A stretch of 64,000 nt of DNA from Cordylochernes scorpioides (Eukaryota; Arthropoda; Arachnida; Pseudoscorpiones; Chernetidae), in assembly GCA_030710605.1 (NCBI GenBank), contig CP092879.1:24749605-24813604 (forward strand). The letters are read 5' to 3'. A program made the translations under genes and the position numbers. The notes beneath the pieces were generated by a model. It did not search any database. It was not told the DNA's origin and saw only the letters and a program-made list of their open reading frames with translations. Numbering within the stretch: the stretch's first letter is position 1; each line of letters begins with the position of its first letter. Positions 1 to 10,141 of the stretch are shown one piece after another.

Positions 1-300
1 ATATTTGAATTAGTTTTACTTAATATATTAGCCCTGAAAGACCCAAGGTCATCAGGCATGGAGCAGACTTTCTGCCAAAACCTAAGCCTATCTCCGTCGC
101 AAGGTGGCGCTGCTTGCGAGTTAAATCTACAAATCTGCAAATAACTCTAAGGATATTCAAGATATTCAAGAAATTATTTTTCAGAAACCTTCCCAGTACT
201 ATACTAAATAATTTCCCAAAGTTTCATGGCGTTCCAATGAATGGTTTGGTCAGGCATAAAGGACAGACAGACACACACACATACATTCATCAACATATAT
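1..300. repeat. 3' part of an unidentified retroelement-like repeat
   Basis: No gene is seen. The stretch around 220-300 has a 'fragment of coding-like text, then a run of acagacag/acacac, then cataca repeats' layout typical of the 3' ends of short interspersed and RTE-like elements of invertebrates. It runs directly into the GC-rich minisatellite. The family is not identified with certainty. Confidence 0.35.
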
Positions 301-725
301 AGTCACGACCGTCATGGGCCGGCCGGCCGGTTCTGTCACGGATGCGCGCGCATCATCATTATGATCATTATCATTATCTAATGATAATAATAATAATAAT
401 AATAATAATTATTATTATTATTATTATTATCCATCAACATATATAGTCACGACCGTCATGGGCCGGCCGGCCGGCCGGTTCTGTCACGGATGCGCGCGCA
501 TCATCATCAACATATATAGTCACGACCGTCATGGGCCGGCCGGCCGTTTCTGTCACGGATGCGCGCGCATCATCATTATATGATCATTATCATTATCTAA
601 TGATAATAATAATAATAATAATAATAATAATTATTATTATTATTATTATATTATTATTATTATCCATCAACATATATAGTCACGACCGTCATGGGCCGGT
701 TCTGTCACGGATGCGCGCGCACAGG
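291..725. repeat. Compound minisatellite of GC-rich units separated by palindromic (TAA)n/(TTA)n
   Basis: A unit of about 65-70 bp, starting with catcaacatatatagtcacg, passing through a variable run of ggcc/ggccggcc and ending in gatgcgcgcgcatcatcat, occurs about four times (near 291, 431, 506 and 664). Copies differ mainly in the number of ggcc repeats. Two copies are followed by a (TAA)n block and then (TTA)n, which can fold on itself. The CpG-rich units stand out from the AT-rich surroundings. Confidence 0.8.
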
Positions 726-739
726 GATGTCACGTGCTC

Positions 740-1205
740 GCCGGCAGCCAACGGGCGCGCGCCGCCGGCATTACGTCATAGATTATAAACACAAGGTAAT
801 AAGGCCAAATAAAAAAATAGTGTGTGATAAGGCACAATTTGAATTATCTACTTATATAATTGCCTTATTCTCTCTGTGTGAAGTTCACTGTGTGAAGTTC
901 ACGGATAGATTTTGGTCAGAATGGATAAAATAAAAAAGTGTCAAGGGATGGGAATCGAACCCACGACCTTCCGCTTACCGGGCAGATGCTATGACCACTA
1001 GGCTACCCTGGACATATTTTTCCGTTCACATTTTTATTTTTATATTTTCAAGACACACAGTTTGGGGCGGGACGTTTCACAAGAGAGACATCCACGGCGC
1101 CAATTTATAATTGTAACGAATAGTATTTTAATTAAAACATTTTTAAAATATATACGCACTCGGGTAAAACCGGGGCGTTGCCCGGGCCATTCGTCTAGTT
1201 TTTAT
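740..1205 (-). repeat. tRNA-containing interspersed repeat with a CCCGGGCAACGCC 5' end
   Basis: Read on the minus strand the repeat starts near 1200 with ctagacgaatggcccgggca, a start resembling the ctagacgtatgacccggctt repeat found at 28209. It passes through the tRNA-like block at 1013-940 and ends in the CG-rich tract near 740. The boundaries are inferred from the GC-rich start and from the adjoining minisatellite, not from a target-site duplication. Confidence 0.4.
940..1013 (-). tRNA. tRNA-like sequence with Pol III boxes, probably a tRNA-derived SINE head or tRNA pseudogene
   Basis: On the minus strand a 74-nt cloverleaf can be drawn. The acceptor stem has one mismatch, the A box reads TAGCCTAGTGG, the anticodon stem has five pairs (one G-T), and the T arm has a five-pair stem with loop TTCGATT. 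A run of six T follows two bases after the 3' end, as for Pol III termination. The anticodon loop CCGGTAA would give GGT (Thr), which eukaryotic nuclear tRNAs rarely use, and position 33 is C rather than T. It sits inside a longer repeat that reads, on the minus strand, from about 1200 to 740. A functional tRNA is therefore unlikely. Confidence 0.5.
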
Positions 1206-1217
1206 ATATATATAAGA

Positions 1218-3665
1218 TATTTCAATAAGAGATTGTAAGCAATCCTAGCCGCCCCTGAACTGAAGAGGTTCTCAGATCGCACCCATGTTATACAGGTTTT
1301 TAGGTTTGATAGAATTGTTCTAACTAAGCGTGGTTTGAGTTGTATCAAATATATTAATTAGGCTTTTTAAAATATAGGTATATTCCTTTTTGATTGAGAT
1401 TATATCCCTGCCATAAACGTGAAATATTTATATGAAAATCTTAGAAAATATATTTATACATTTTCTTTGATGTTGTGGAAATTTCAACATAACAAAAGAA
1501 TCCCATAGGTTTGTAGATCTTTTTGCCAAATATTTAAATTTTATTCTTGATATTTTGGAAATTTTAAAAATGCACACACACACACATAAGGAACTCAAAT
1601 ATGTTTTTAGAGTTTGTCTTAATAAAACATTCCTAAGGTATTTTTGTTTTATTTTCGATATTAAAATTTAAACATCAAGAAGAGAATTATTAAAACATTC
1701 CGAATTCTTATCTTGATCTGGAAATTTTAATTTCGAAAATAAACAAAAATACGTTTGTAAAGCCTATTTGCCGATTTTTAAACTTTCTCCTTGTTGTTGA
1801 ATATATTTAAACATCGCGATTAAACTTCATATACATTTTTATATGCTTTCTTCCAAATTTGTCAATAAATTTAATCCTGAGAAGGAAAAATGTTTTTTCT
1901 AAAGAAACGACAAAGACATAAACAAAATTCTCCGACAAAGGTATTTCTGAAGAAATAGTCAATAAATAAATCGAAAAAATAAAAATGGCCTAAAATATTT
2001 AGATCCAAAATATAAAATTGTGCTAATTATTCTAACATACCAAACAAATCTGTAGACATATTTTTTTCTCTTTAGATGTATACATGTATGTGAATGTAAA
2101 CATGTTATATGTTACTCTATAAAATAATTTATTTCGACGTTTTTGCGGTTAGTGTAATTTTAAAAAGCCGACCGATGGTAGCTGAATCGCTTTATGTAAT
2201 AATAATAAAATATTCCAATATAACTCATTCATTGAAAATGTTATATACTCTTCTACCTAATATTCAATAATCTTAGGTAGTGTAGTTTCTATTAAAAGAG
2301 ATTGTATGCTACTGAAAAGCTATACATTTGTTTAATATTTTATTACTACAGAATTATCATAAGAACTAAAAGCATGAAAATCTCGCGCTATATATTAATT
2401 ACATCACACAACAACAACCAAGTCCTTGGTCAAAATCTTATATACATATTATATATTACAGAAAATAACATATCTTTGTTTGCAGAGTGACTTGAGAGGG
2501 CTTATGAAATTGTATCCTTGCAGAAAAAAAGAAAAAGGAAAAAATTGATAAAGTGTTCAGAAATAAAAAAAATTGGAATTTTTCAAATAATAATTTTTCT
2601 TGTTCTTATAACATTTATACATATTTACAATTATTCAAATATTTTAAAATAATTCAAACCTGTAAAAAATATTCAAATAATATTATCGATTATACAAATT
2701 TCTCTCTCAAAAGGTTAATAAGTTTTGGGTCAAATATAAATTTTGTTAAGCTGAGTTTAATTATATAAAATATATTGATGAAATGTAGGTGTTTGATCAC
2801 ATTATACGTTTCAATCAATATAGGAAACATTTTTTTATCAACCATATGATATCTCAAATAATGCCACCTACACAAGTGAGTAAAAACTATATTTATTACA
2901 AATAGTACAATAAGTGTTTGGTGTAAATGCTGTGGGAGTCCTTTTATACAAAGTTGATTGAATCACTACTAATATCTATTTAAAAAAGCTCTAATCGGTT
3001 CATTGATATATCGTGGTATTTTACTTCAGATTGATTCTCTCCCGTGTCTATGAACTTTCTTGAGAGGCATGGCTAGTTCATTTCTTCATTAAGATACTAT
3101 AATATTTTATAAAATGTGGTTGGTAATAAATGTGAAAATACAAAAAGATAGAAAATCCAAATTTACATATTGAACATAACACTTAAACAAGATTTCGGTA
3201 AAACGATTTCAAAGAAGGATAAAGATATGTTTTTTTCATTTGATAAAATTGGGCAACTAGCTTTCAAGTTCTCTAAGCATTTCATTATGGCCTCATCTGC
3301 TATAGAAAATGGTTTTTACCGTAAGTAGGGCCTTGATGAAGAGATTTTCAACTTGATAGCTATCAAATATTATCGAATTGTTAAACACATCGATAATTCA
3401 CAAATATAATTCAAAAGCGATATTTACCGTGTACTGTACATTCTCTGCGAATATTTCTTACACTATAATGGTATTCTCTGCAGCAAGCGTCTATTGTGCC
3501 CAAGATAATATTAGACTCAATATATGACATGGATAGAGAGGTGCAAATTATCAGTATTTCTACTAGATCCCTAAAGGATACTGAAAATAGGCATGCTGTT
3601 AGGCAATACTAAGTTTCATTTATATATTTTTAATCTCAATAGGATTAGTAGAAAGATGTTTTAAT
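1218..3665. other. AT-rich sequence without a recognised gene
   Basis: Reading frames here are short and have no domain I recognise. There is an (AC)n run near 1572-1586 and many poly-A/poly-T tracts. No splice-supported exon, RNA gene or structured element could be defended. Confidence 0.5.
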
Positions 3666-3666
3666 T

Positions 3667-3800
3667 ATAAAGTGAAGTGTTTTGCAAAAAAAAAGTTTCT
3701 TATATATAGATCCCGCAATAATAACCTATGCTGAAATTATGCCAGTATTTCTTTTTGCGAATTGTTTGCGGAAGGGTAATGCTCGATCCAAGTGTTTCTA
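3667..3800 (+). repeat. Diverged fragment of the foldback family seen at 28425 and 59235
   Basis: The stretch tttgcggaagggtaatgctcg and the following bases match the internal part of the foldback repeats at 28574 and 59329 (tgcggaagagcattgctcga). No terminal arms are visible, so this is an old partial copy. Confidence 0.4.
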
Positions 3801-3973
3801 CATTTCTACTGTCCCAACCTTCTCTAAGCTGATACTCAGTGATTCGTTTTATATCTTAACCCCAAGTATTCCTAAATTTAGCCAAGTAAAATACCGTATA
3901 GCCCAATATCATTTTAGATGCATACATACAATATCATAGCGGTCTGTTAGAGAAATGTGGCAACACCGCCGTA

Positions 3974-4300
3974 AAGGTTTACTGAGAGATGTCAAGCCTC
4001 TCTCCAATATATTTTACATCGCATTAAGGAAAGTAGTTATAAGTTCATCCATAGAAAATATTGAAAAAAACGCTCTAAAATTATACTATTTAATGTACTA
4101 ATGTGGTACATACACTGATATTAAATATCCACACAGTAAATGTTTACTGAGAGATGCTAAGCCTCCCCCACATTATATTTTACATAGCATTAAGGAAAGT
4201 TAATATATGTTTATTCATAGAAGATAAAAACCGCTCTAAAAAGATACTATTTTATGTATTAATGTGATACATATACTGATCTTGAATCTCCACACTAAAA
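3974..4300. repeat. Two-copy tandem duplication of a ~165-bp unit
   Basis: The unit 'ggtttactgagagatgtcaa ... ctgatattaaatatccacac' at about 3974-4135 is repeated at about 4138-4300 with scattered substitutions and small indels. Shared blocks include tttactgagagatg, gcattaaggaaagt and acgctctaaaa/ccgctctaaaa. No gene overlaps it. Confidence 0.7.
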
Positions 4301-4684
4301 TCATCTGTCACCTTCTTTAAATATTTATAAAATAATATATTGATGCTAAATGCAAGGTAAAACTATGTTATAAAATTCATGAAGCCTTCATAAAGAAGTA
4401 ATAAGGAAATTTGATATCGCACAGATGAAACTTTATTAAGACCACCAATCTTATACAGATTCACCGCAAGAAAGACGCATAGATGGTCTCCTCTCATGGA
4501 AACTTGATATACTTTGATAGAAAAAAAAAACTTAAAACTCAATCTGAACTAAATTTACTCTCTATTTTTTTCTCTCTAATGAAATATTCAAAGGAAACTG
4601 ACGTTTCTAGCGAGTTCACAACTTTGGTAATATGGAGAACTGACTTTGAGAAAATGATATAGATACTCTCTCTATCTGAAACAA

Positions 4685-4838
4685 ATGAGGCGAAGGCTGC
4701 CGTCTACAAGTACCATCTTGGTCTTGAGGTGGGTAATGCCAGCCATCACATCGACCTGCCCATCTGTGGGAAAGAACTCTCGCAGTCCATCGGTGGTGGA
4801 GTCTTTCCCGCGGTGGACGCCACCAATTAAGACTTTAT
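4685..4838 (-). pseudogene. GC3-rich coding-like fragment of unknown origin
   Basis: A 150-bp GC-rich island in AT-rich DNA reads on the minus strand as about 50 uninterrupted codons. The third positions are rich in G/C in this frame only, as expected for real coding sequence (it contains FFPTDGQVD and GITHLKTKM). I do not recognise the family. No clear splice acceptor or donor flanks it and no start codon fits. It may be an exon fragment, a captured cDNA piece or part of an unknown element. Confidence 0.35.
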
Positions 4839-4933
4839 ATATTTTATATATATTTAGCAATTGTATTTTTCACGCTATTAATTATTCATATATATATATA
4901 TATATATATATTATATTCGAACTTATATAATCT

Positions 4934-5052
4934 CATGTTGTTGTTGTCGTGTCCAATGAAGAGCCTCATATGTCTTCATGCATCTCTATCATAGCAGCAG
5001 CACTGTCCACTATCTTGGGTGTGTAAAGCTGCTGTTCTGGGTCCAAGTCAAT
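4934..5052 (-). mobile_element. 3' tail of a jockey-like LINE
   Basis: On the minus strand the sequence encodes the last residues of the LINE ORF2 (a QQLYTPKIVD-like stretch), then a stop, then cattggacacgacaacaaca as the 3' end. It closely matches the plus-strand tail at 57290-57385, so the two belong to one family. Only about 120 bp remain, a normal outcome of 5' truncation during target-primed reverse transcription. Confidence 0.75.
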
Positions 5053-5082
5053 TATATATTTTGTATGAACGGAATATAATAT

Positions 5083-5278
5083 AAATCAATTAAGAAAGGA
5101 TTAGAAGATGAGTTTCTTTATTGTAAGAACGCTACGAGCTTTCGGACAAAAGTCCTTCAACGGGCATAAATATAACTATACTAAGTTATATTTATGCCCG
5201 TTGAAGGACTTTTGTCCGAAAGCTCGTAGCGTTCTTACAATAAAGAAACTCATCTTCTTATCCTTTCTTAATTGATTT
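5083..5278. repeat. Near-perfect inverted repeat with 95-bp arms, Penelope-LTR-like
   Basis: Arms 5083-5177 and 5184-5278 are reverse complements with about one mismatch around a six-base loop. The text of each arm (ttgaaggacttttgtccgaa, then agctcgtagcg and aataaag) resembles the terminal repeats of Penelope-like retroelements, where a short stem sits next to a GAAA core. A 15-bp direct repeat cggaatataatataa lies at about 5070-5084 and 5310-5324, consistent with a target-site duplication around an insertion of two head-to-head termini. Confidence 0.75.
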
Positions 5279-5329
5279 ACCTAACTAGAAGAGTCTTTAC
5301 CTTTAATCGGAATATAATATAATTTCATT

Positions 5330-6472
5330 CTTAATCTCTCTCTCTCTTAAATACAAACTATGCAAAAATTTTGCCATGAAAAACTATAAAACCAAGGATT
5401 CTGAAACTCATTATTCTAGTTAGAGGTAGAAAATAAAAAGATTTGAACTTGGCTCAGAAATCTGAACCTTGAATTTGTTCACTTTTACCTTATCAAAAAT
5501 CAGTAAAATTGACAATCAAACAGACAATTTATATTTAATTATATTTTCGAATAATTTTAGAATATTTACCATCGACGATAAATTGATCTGTAACTTTTAC
5601 GATTTACATAATTTGTTTTATCTAGTTTTAGAAATATTCTAACCCCGGGATATTTCCAATAGTCAGGGAAATATCCCATATTTACACATTTATTGAATAT
5701 TTGTAGATATTTTTGTTCTGGCATATTTGATCCTATTTACTGTTAATATTATCAATGACGGTTGTTTCCTATTATACATCTAAATAATAATTTCTTCAAT
5801 ATTTTAGAGTTATATTAACTTTGTTTCGGTGTTTGTGTACTGGCGAGTAGTTACTTATCGCTGTGATATTCACAAAGTCTCTGAACTAATATCATTATCC
5901 GGTAATATATCATCCAGTAAATTTTCAATATTTGAAATCCTTGTAGGATCTGGTGCGTTATTTATCATTGATTTTCCTGCGGTTTTAATTGGAATCTTTA
6001 TTGTTTAAAACCTTTATAAATGTTGCCAAAATATTGCTTGATTCATTTTCTTCGAGAACTTCAACTTTGCCTTGTTAATAGCTTTCTTTAAATATTTATC
6101 AGGTGGATCTTTTAAAGTTCTTCTATCAAACATTATACTTTGAAAAAATAAGTTTTTAAAATATTATTAAAATATTTTTTAATTTTCTCAATGTATTTCT
6201 CTACCATATAGTTTTGACTTTTTTACGAAAATATTTAATTTCACCTCGAGAGTTGGGGGGGGGGGGGGGAGATGTGTAAACTGTCTCTCTAATAATATCC
6301 GTTAGTTTCTATACAGCTCTGTCAATACTTTCGGTGTTTTAAATTTAGTTAGTTTTATCACAGAGTCAAAAAAATATTGGGCGCAACGCTCACATTCCGT
6401 GTAAAATTTACACTGCAAATTATTTATTTCGAATAGTTTCATACACCTTTGGAGATGCTCTTAAAACAATAT
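5330..6472. other. AT-rich intergenic sequence, no recognised gene
   Basis: Only short frames and low-complexity runs are seen, including a run of about 13 G at 6256-6269. No domain, RNA gene or repeat family could be supported. Confidence 0.5.
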
Positions 6473-7157
6473 TGCCACGTGTAAAATTAGAAAAGACAAA
6501 CTTCAGGATGATACAGAAATTTTATTAAGGCAAGAACAAACTATGAATGATGAACAAAAGATAAGCAATGAGGGAAGTTTACAGAGTAGCAAAATATAAA
6601 CATAAAAAATGATATTGTGTTAATAAAATTTAAAAAAAATACTTTGCTACATAGCTCCTTCCCTATGGGAGCTGTAACCCACAGCTAGCAATTATTTTAG
6701 TTCCTGACATGGATCTGACGTGCTTCTGCCAACTAATCCATCGAATTCCTGGAACTTTGTCCCTAGTACCTTTGCGTCCTTTTTCTTGCGGCGTGAAGAG
6801 CGGCTTTGTCGTCGTGTCGTCGTCTATAGGGACATCGTCATATTGGAAGGAAGTCTTGGCTTTGACACGGCGGTGGAATCCTGGAGCCAGTCTCTGAAAA
6901 TGTAGATCACAGCACCCATGACCTCTAGGTCTTCTCGGCGATCTTCAGTTTGTCTTTCATAATTTACCTAGCATATCCACCAAAATGTCATGTGGAAAAT
7001 TAGGAAAGACAAACTTCAGGATAATACAGCAATTTACTTAAGGCAAGAACAAACTTTCAATGATTAACAAAAGTTAAGTAACGAGGGAAGATTACAGAGT
7101 AGAAAAATATAAACAAAAATAATAATATGTTAATAAAATAATAAATACTTTGCTACA
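6473..7157 (-). mobile_element. Small deleted LTR retrotransposon (LTRs about 179 and 172 bp)
   Basis: Direct repeats 6473-6651 and 6986-7157 begin TGCCACGTG/TGTCATGTG and end in TTTGCTACA, and the 4-bp sequence atat lies on both sides (6469-6472, 7158-7161). On the minus strand a TGG-initiated primer-binding-like site follows the 5' LTR, and a purine-rich tract (agggaaggagcta) precedes the 3' LTR, so the element reads leftward. The 330-bp interior keeps one GC-richer frame (about 6890-6700), which I cannot assign with confidence. The LTRs have diverged by an estimated 15-20%, so the insertion is old. It stops about 105 bp before the TATA-like box of the astacin gene. Confidence 0.7.
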
Positions 7158-7263
7158 ATATTGTGTTGCGGTGTAAGAAATGTGGTGTGAGTGGTGTGAA
7201 TTATAAATAATTCCTAGCACTTCCGAGAGAGAGTGTGAGTACTATGATACAATGAATAGAGTT

Positions 7264-7271
7264 TATAAATA
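7264..7271 (+). promoter_or_regulatory. TATA-like box of the astacin gene
   Basis: TATAAATA lies 37-44 bases before the start codon at 7308. An initiator-like stretch would fall around 7290-7302, giving a very short 5' leader. The spacing is right for a core promoter, but such motifs are common in AT-rich DNA, so this rests mainly on position relative to the signal-peptide exon. Confidence 0.4.
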
Positions 7272-7307
7272 GAAAGATCAGCTTTCCTGGGCAGAATTAT
7301 TATCAGA

Positions 7308-7388
7308 ATGTTGGCAATCTTCCAACTTGTTGGTTTCTTTGCGCTCTCCTCCTCAATAACGTGGGCCCTTTATATACCCAGTAAAGAG
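7308..7388 (+). CDS. Astacin metalloprotease, exon 1 (signal peptide)
   Basis: The exon encodes 27 residues: a start methionine, a hydrophobic core rich in Leu, Phe and Ala, then Ser-Ser-Ser and a small-residue region suited to signal peptidase cleavage near residues 18-21. It ends at a GTAAGA donor in phase 0. The ATG is chosen because it opens the hydrophobic segment and the next exon is also in phase 0. This routes the product to the secretory pathway. A TATA-like box lies about 40 bases upstream. The exon is too short to identify by homology alone; its assignment depends on matching phase and strand with the downstream exons and on the absence of another plus-strand gene between them. Confidence 0.7.
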
Positions 7389-8013
7389 GTAAGAATCAAA
7401 TTGACTTAAGTAAATTATTTTATTTCTTCACCTACCAAATGGGAATGATGGGCTTTGTTAATTAACGTTGTGTGAATATATATATGTTAAAAGTATTATT
7501 TGAAATGTTATATAAAAATATTATTTTATTTTAAATTATAATTTCATATATATAAATACTCTCTCTCTCTCTCTCTCTGTTTAAATCGACCGCCAGAGGT
7601 CACGCTTTCTCTATAAATAATCATTGTTGTTCTTCCCCGTTGGGTCGGCTCAAACATGTTTGTAATTATGTAAATAATATTTTGTTTTATTTATTCTTAC
7701 GCCTTAAGCCAGGCGGTACTTACCCAAATTATGTTTTGTATATATTCCTCAGCGCAATAAAGAAATCTCTGATCAAGACATTATATTTTACAAGATTATT
7801 GTTCGACCACGACTGCACCACCATAGCATAATCATCAATATGATCCAAAACAACAGAAATCTTATATTATTTTTTTAAATATAATATATATAAATGACCA
7901 AAAATGATTAGACAACTCTGTATTTTGTGCTTCTAACTCGTAACTTGTAAAGAAGAAGTTTATAATATTTTTTTTGTTCTTTCCTGTTTTTAAATCGGAT
8001 CTTAAATAAAATA

Positions 8014-8391
8014 ATGATACAAAAAAGGATTATCTTTTTTAACTCAACCCAAATTAACACAATTGGCAGCAGAGTCCGTGGTTTATTGAATATTGTAATA
8101 AAAGGAAATAATAGCAGACGACTTAAGCCTAATCGGTATTTATGCGTAAAGCAAAATAAATTTTGTTGTCTAGAGAATCTTCAACAAAATATTGTTTTTC
8201 TATTTAATGTTCAATATAAACTAAAATTGTTGGAAAATAAAATGAACGAAATACCAATTGCAAAATTTGATGGTGATAATTTTCCAAGTTGGAAATATAG
8301 GGTTGAATCGATTTTAGAAAGCAAAGATTTGATCAATTTTTTTATTGAAGATCCTCCAGGAGAAGAATCAGAAAGACAAAAATGGAAATAA
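8014..8391 (+). pseudogene. Copia gag, N-terminal part
   Basis: From about 8242 the frame reads an N-terminal gag segment with the pattern 'PIAKFDGDNFPSWKYRVES', typical of Copia gag proteins (DUF4219/UBN2 type). The residues encoded before that methionine look like untranslated leader. The frame stops at 8391 and gag continues in another frame from about 8382, so one frameshift separates the two pieces. Confidence 0.75.
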
Positions 8392-9149
8392 AAGACTCAC
8401 AAGCAAAAGGTATTATAACTTGTGCCATGACAGATTCTCAGGTTTCATTAATTCTCACATGCAAAACATCAAAACAAATATGGGCATCCTTAACCAAAAT
8501 ATATGAAGGAGACATTAAAAAGAAAAGTATTGAAGTACGGAATAATGCTTCTCGTCTTCAGATGTATCCTGAAGAAAGTTGGAAAGATTACCTTCATAGA
8601 TCAGAAATATTATTAGAAAATGCCAGAATTATGGGAGCCACCATAGATGATGAAGAATATATCTATTCGGTAATTAAAGGCCTACCACAAAAATACAATA
8701 TTATTGCCATGCAAATAAATACTATGAATAATCCTACACTTTCAGATATTAAATCACAGTTTTCCTTGTATCAAGAAAGGTACCATGAGAAAGATTTTTC
8801 ATCCTCATCTGCATATAAAGCATCACAAAGTGAATCAAATAAATTTTATCCAAAAAATAAAGGCAATAATAATAGAAGAGAAGATCTTAACAAACCCAGC
8901 ACAAGTGGCTATAAACCTAAATTTGGAAATCAGCAGAAACAAACTAGAAATTCACATAATGAAAAGGCAGCAAATTTTCTGATAACCAAAAATCAAGAAA
9001 AGAGTGAACAGGAATGGATAATTGATAGTGGTGCTACAAGCCATATGACATCCTGTTTTGAACTTTTAAAAAATTCAGAAAATAAGGAAAATAAAATAAT
9101 CCTTGCTGATGACACTCAAATTGAATCCAAAGCTATAGGAAATATGTGA
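8382..9149 (+). pseudogene. Copia gag C-terminal part and protease
   Basis: About 255 codons. The first half is the UBN2 gag domain (segments around IWASLTKIYEGD and YIYSVIKGLPQKYN). The end carries the retropepsin active-site motif DSGATSHMT. The CCHC zinc knuckle normally found between these two parts of Copia gag is not present; instead there is a Lys/Asn-rich linker. The frame stops soon after the protease motif, before the integrase. Confidence 0.8.
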
Positions 9150-9159
9150 AAATAAAAAA

Positions 9160-9568
9160 AAAGAAGAAAATTTACTTATCCTCAAAGATGTACTATTTGT
9201 TCCACAAATCAAAGGAATTTTGTTCTCTGTAGGAAAATTAGTACAAGACTATCAAAGAATAATTTTTAGCAAAGACAAAAATGTACTTTAATAGATTTCA
9301 AGGATCAAGTCATATTGGAAACTCCAAAAATTGATGATTTTTATATAATAAACTCCTCTGGTTCAAGGGATGAAGAAGATAAAGTCTTCAAAGTTAATTG
9401 GGATATTTGGCATAAAGGATTGGGTCACCCTAATGAAAATTACGTGACTATAATGAAAAACAAAACTTAGTATACAAATTTGATTGCATATCTAAAGAAG
9501 ACTTAAATGATTGCATTACATGTATTAAATCTGAATACTCAAGAAATCCTTTTAAAAGAATTGAAAAA
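9160..9568 (+). pseudogene. Copia protease C-terminus and gag-pre-integrase remnant with frame breaks
   Basis: Translation in two frames gives protease-like residues after 9160 and, at about 9400-9470, an HKGLGHPN segment. This matches the HxxxxHxxC-type zinc-binding start of the Copia integrase. Stops interrupt every frame. Confidence 0.6.
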
Positions 9569-10141
9569 TTGCAAACCTCACAATCATTAGAACTTTTGCA
9601 TATTGATTTAATTGGGCCCATAAAAGAAGAATCTATTGGTAAAGCAAGATTTATTCTTACTATAGTAGATGACTATTCAAGGAAATTATTCACTAGATTC
9701 TTAAAAGCAAAAACAGAAACTCAAGAAATACTTAAAGAATTTATAGAATATATAGAGAACACCACCAATAAAAGGATTAAAAAATTCAGGAGTGATAATG
9801 GTACTGAATTCAACAACCAAGAATTGGAATCCTATCTGAAAAGGAAAGGAATAGAACATCAAAGAACTACCTTTTTTTCCCCTGCTCAAAATGGAAGATG
9901 TGAAAGGGCTAACAGAAGCCTAATAGAAGGAACAAGAGCCCTATTAATAGAATCTGGATTACCAATAAAATTTTGGGCTGAAGCTATGAATACCTATACA
10001 TACCTTAAAAACAGAACTCCTTCTTACCATAATACTAACAAGAGACCAGAAGAAATGTTCATTGGAAGAAAACCTACAGTCTCTCACTTAAAGGTTTTTG
10101 GTTGCAAAGTAGAATTCTGGACACCTAAACATAAAAAAATC
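9569..10141 (+). pseudogene. Copia integrase core
   Basis: The frame carries the D,D-35-E catalytic layout: Asp in HIDLIGP, Asp in RSDNGTEF, and Glu in GRCERANR, followed by the FWAEAMNTYTYLKNRTP block seen in Copia integrases. Similarity fails after about residue 190 of this frame. The remaining codons (10142-10390) do not resemble pol and are probably flanking DNA read by chance. Confidence 0.85.

Larger units (their letters stand above)
8240..10141 (+). mobile_element. Truncated Ty1/Copia retrotransposon (gag, protease, integrase; no reverse transcriptase)
   Basis: The order gag, aspartic protease, gag-pre-integrase, integrase is that of Copia elements. The reverse transcriptase and RNase H that should follow are missing: similarity stops near 10141, within the region after the integrase core. 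A possible primer-binding region (ttggcagcagagtc) is at about 8062-8076, and the LTR may lie upstream of it, but I could not match a second LTR. Several frame breaks separate the blocks, so the element is dead. Confidence 0.85.

Noticed and set aside
291-725. CRISPR-like array
   Set aside because: The units are adjacent or separated by simple repeats, without unique spacers of constant length, and the DNA is from an animal nucleus.
940-1013. Functional tRNA-Thr(GGT)
   Set aside because: A GGT anticodon is not expected in eukaryotic nuclear tRNAs, position 33 is C, and the block lies inside a repeat.
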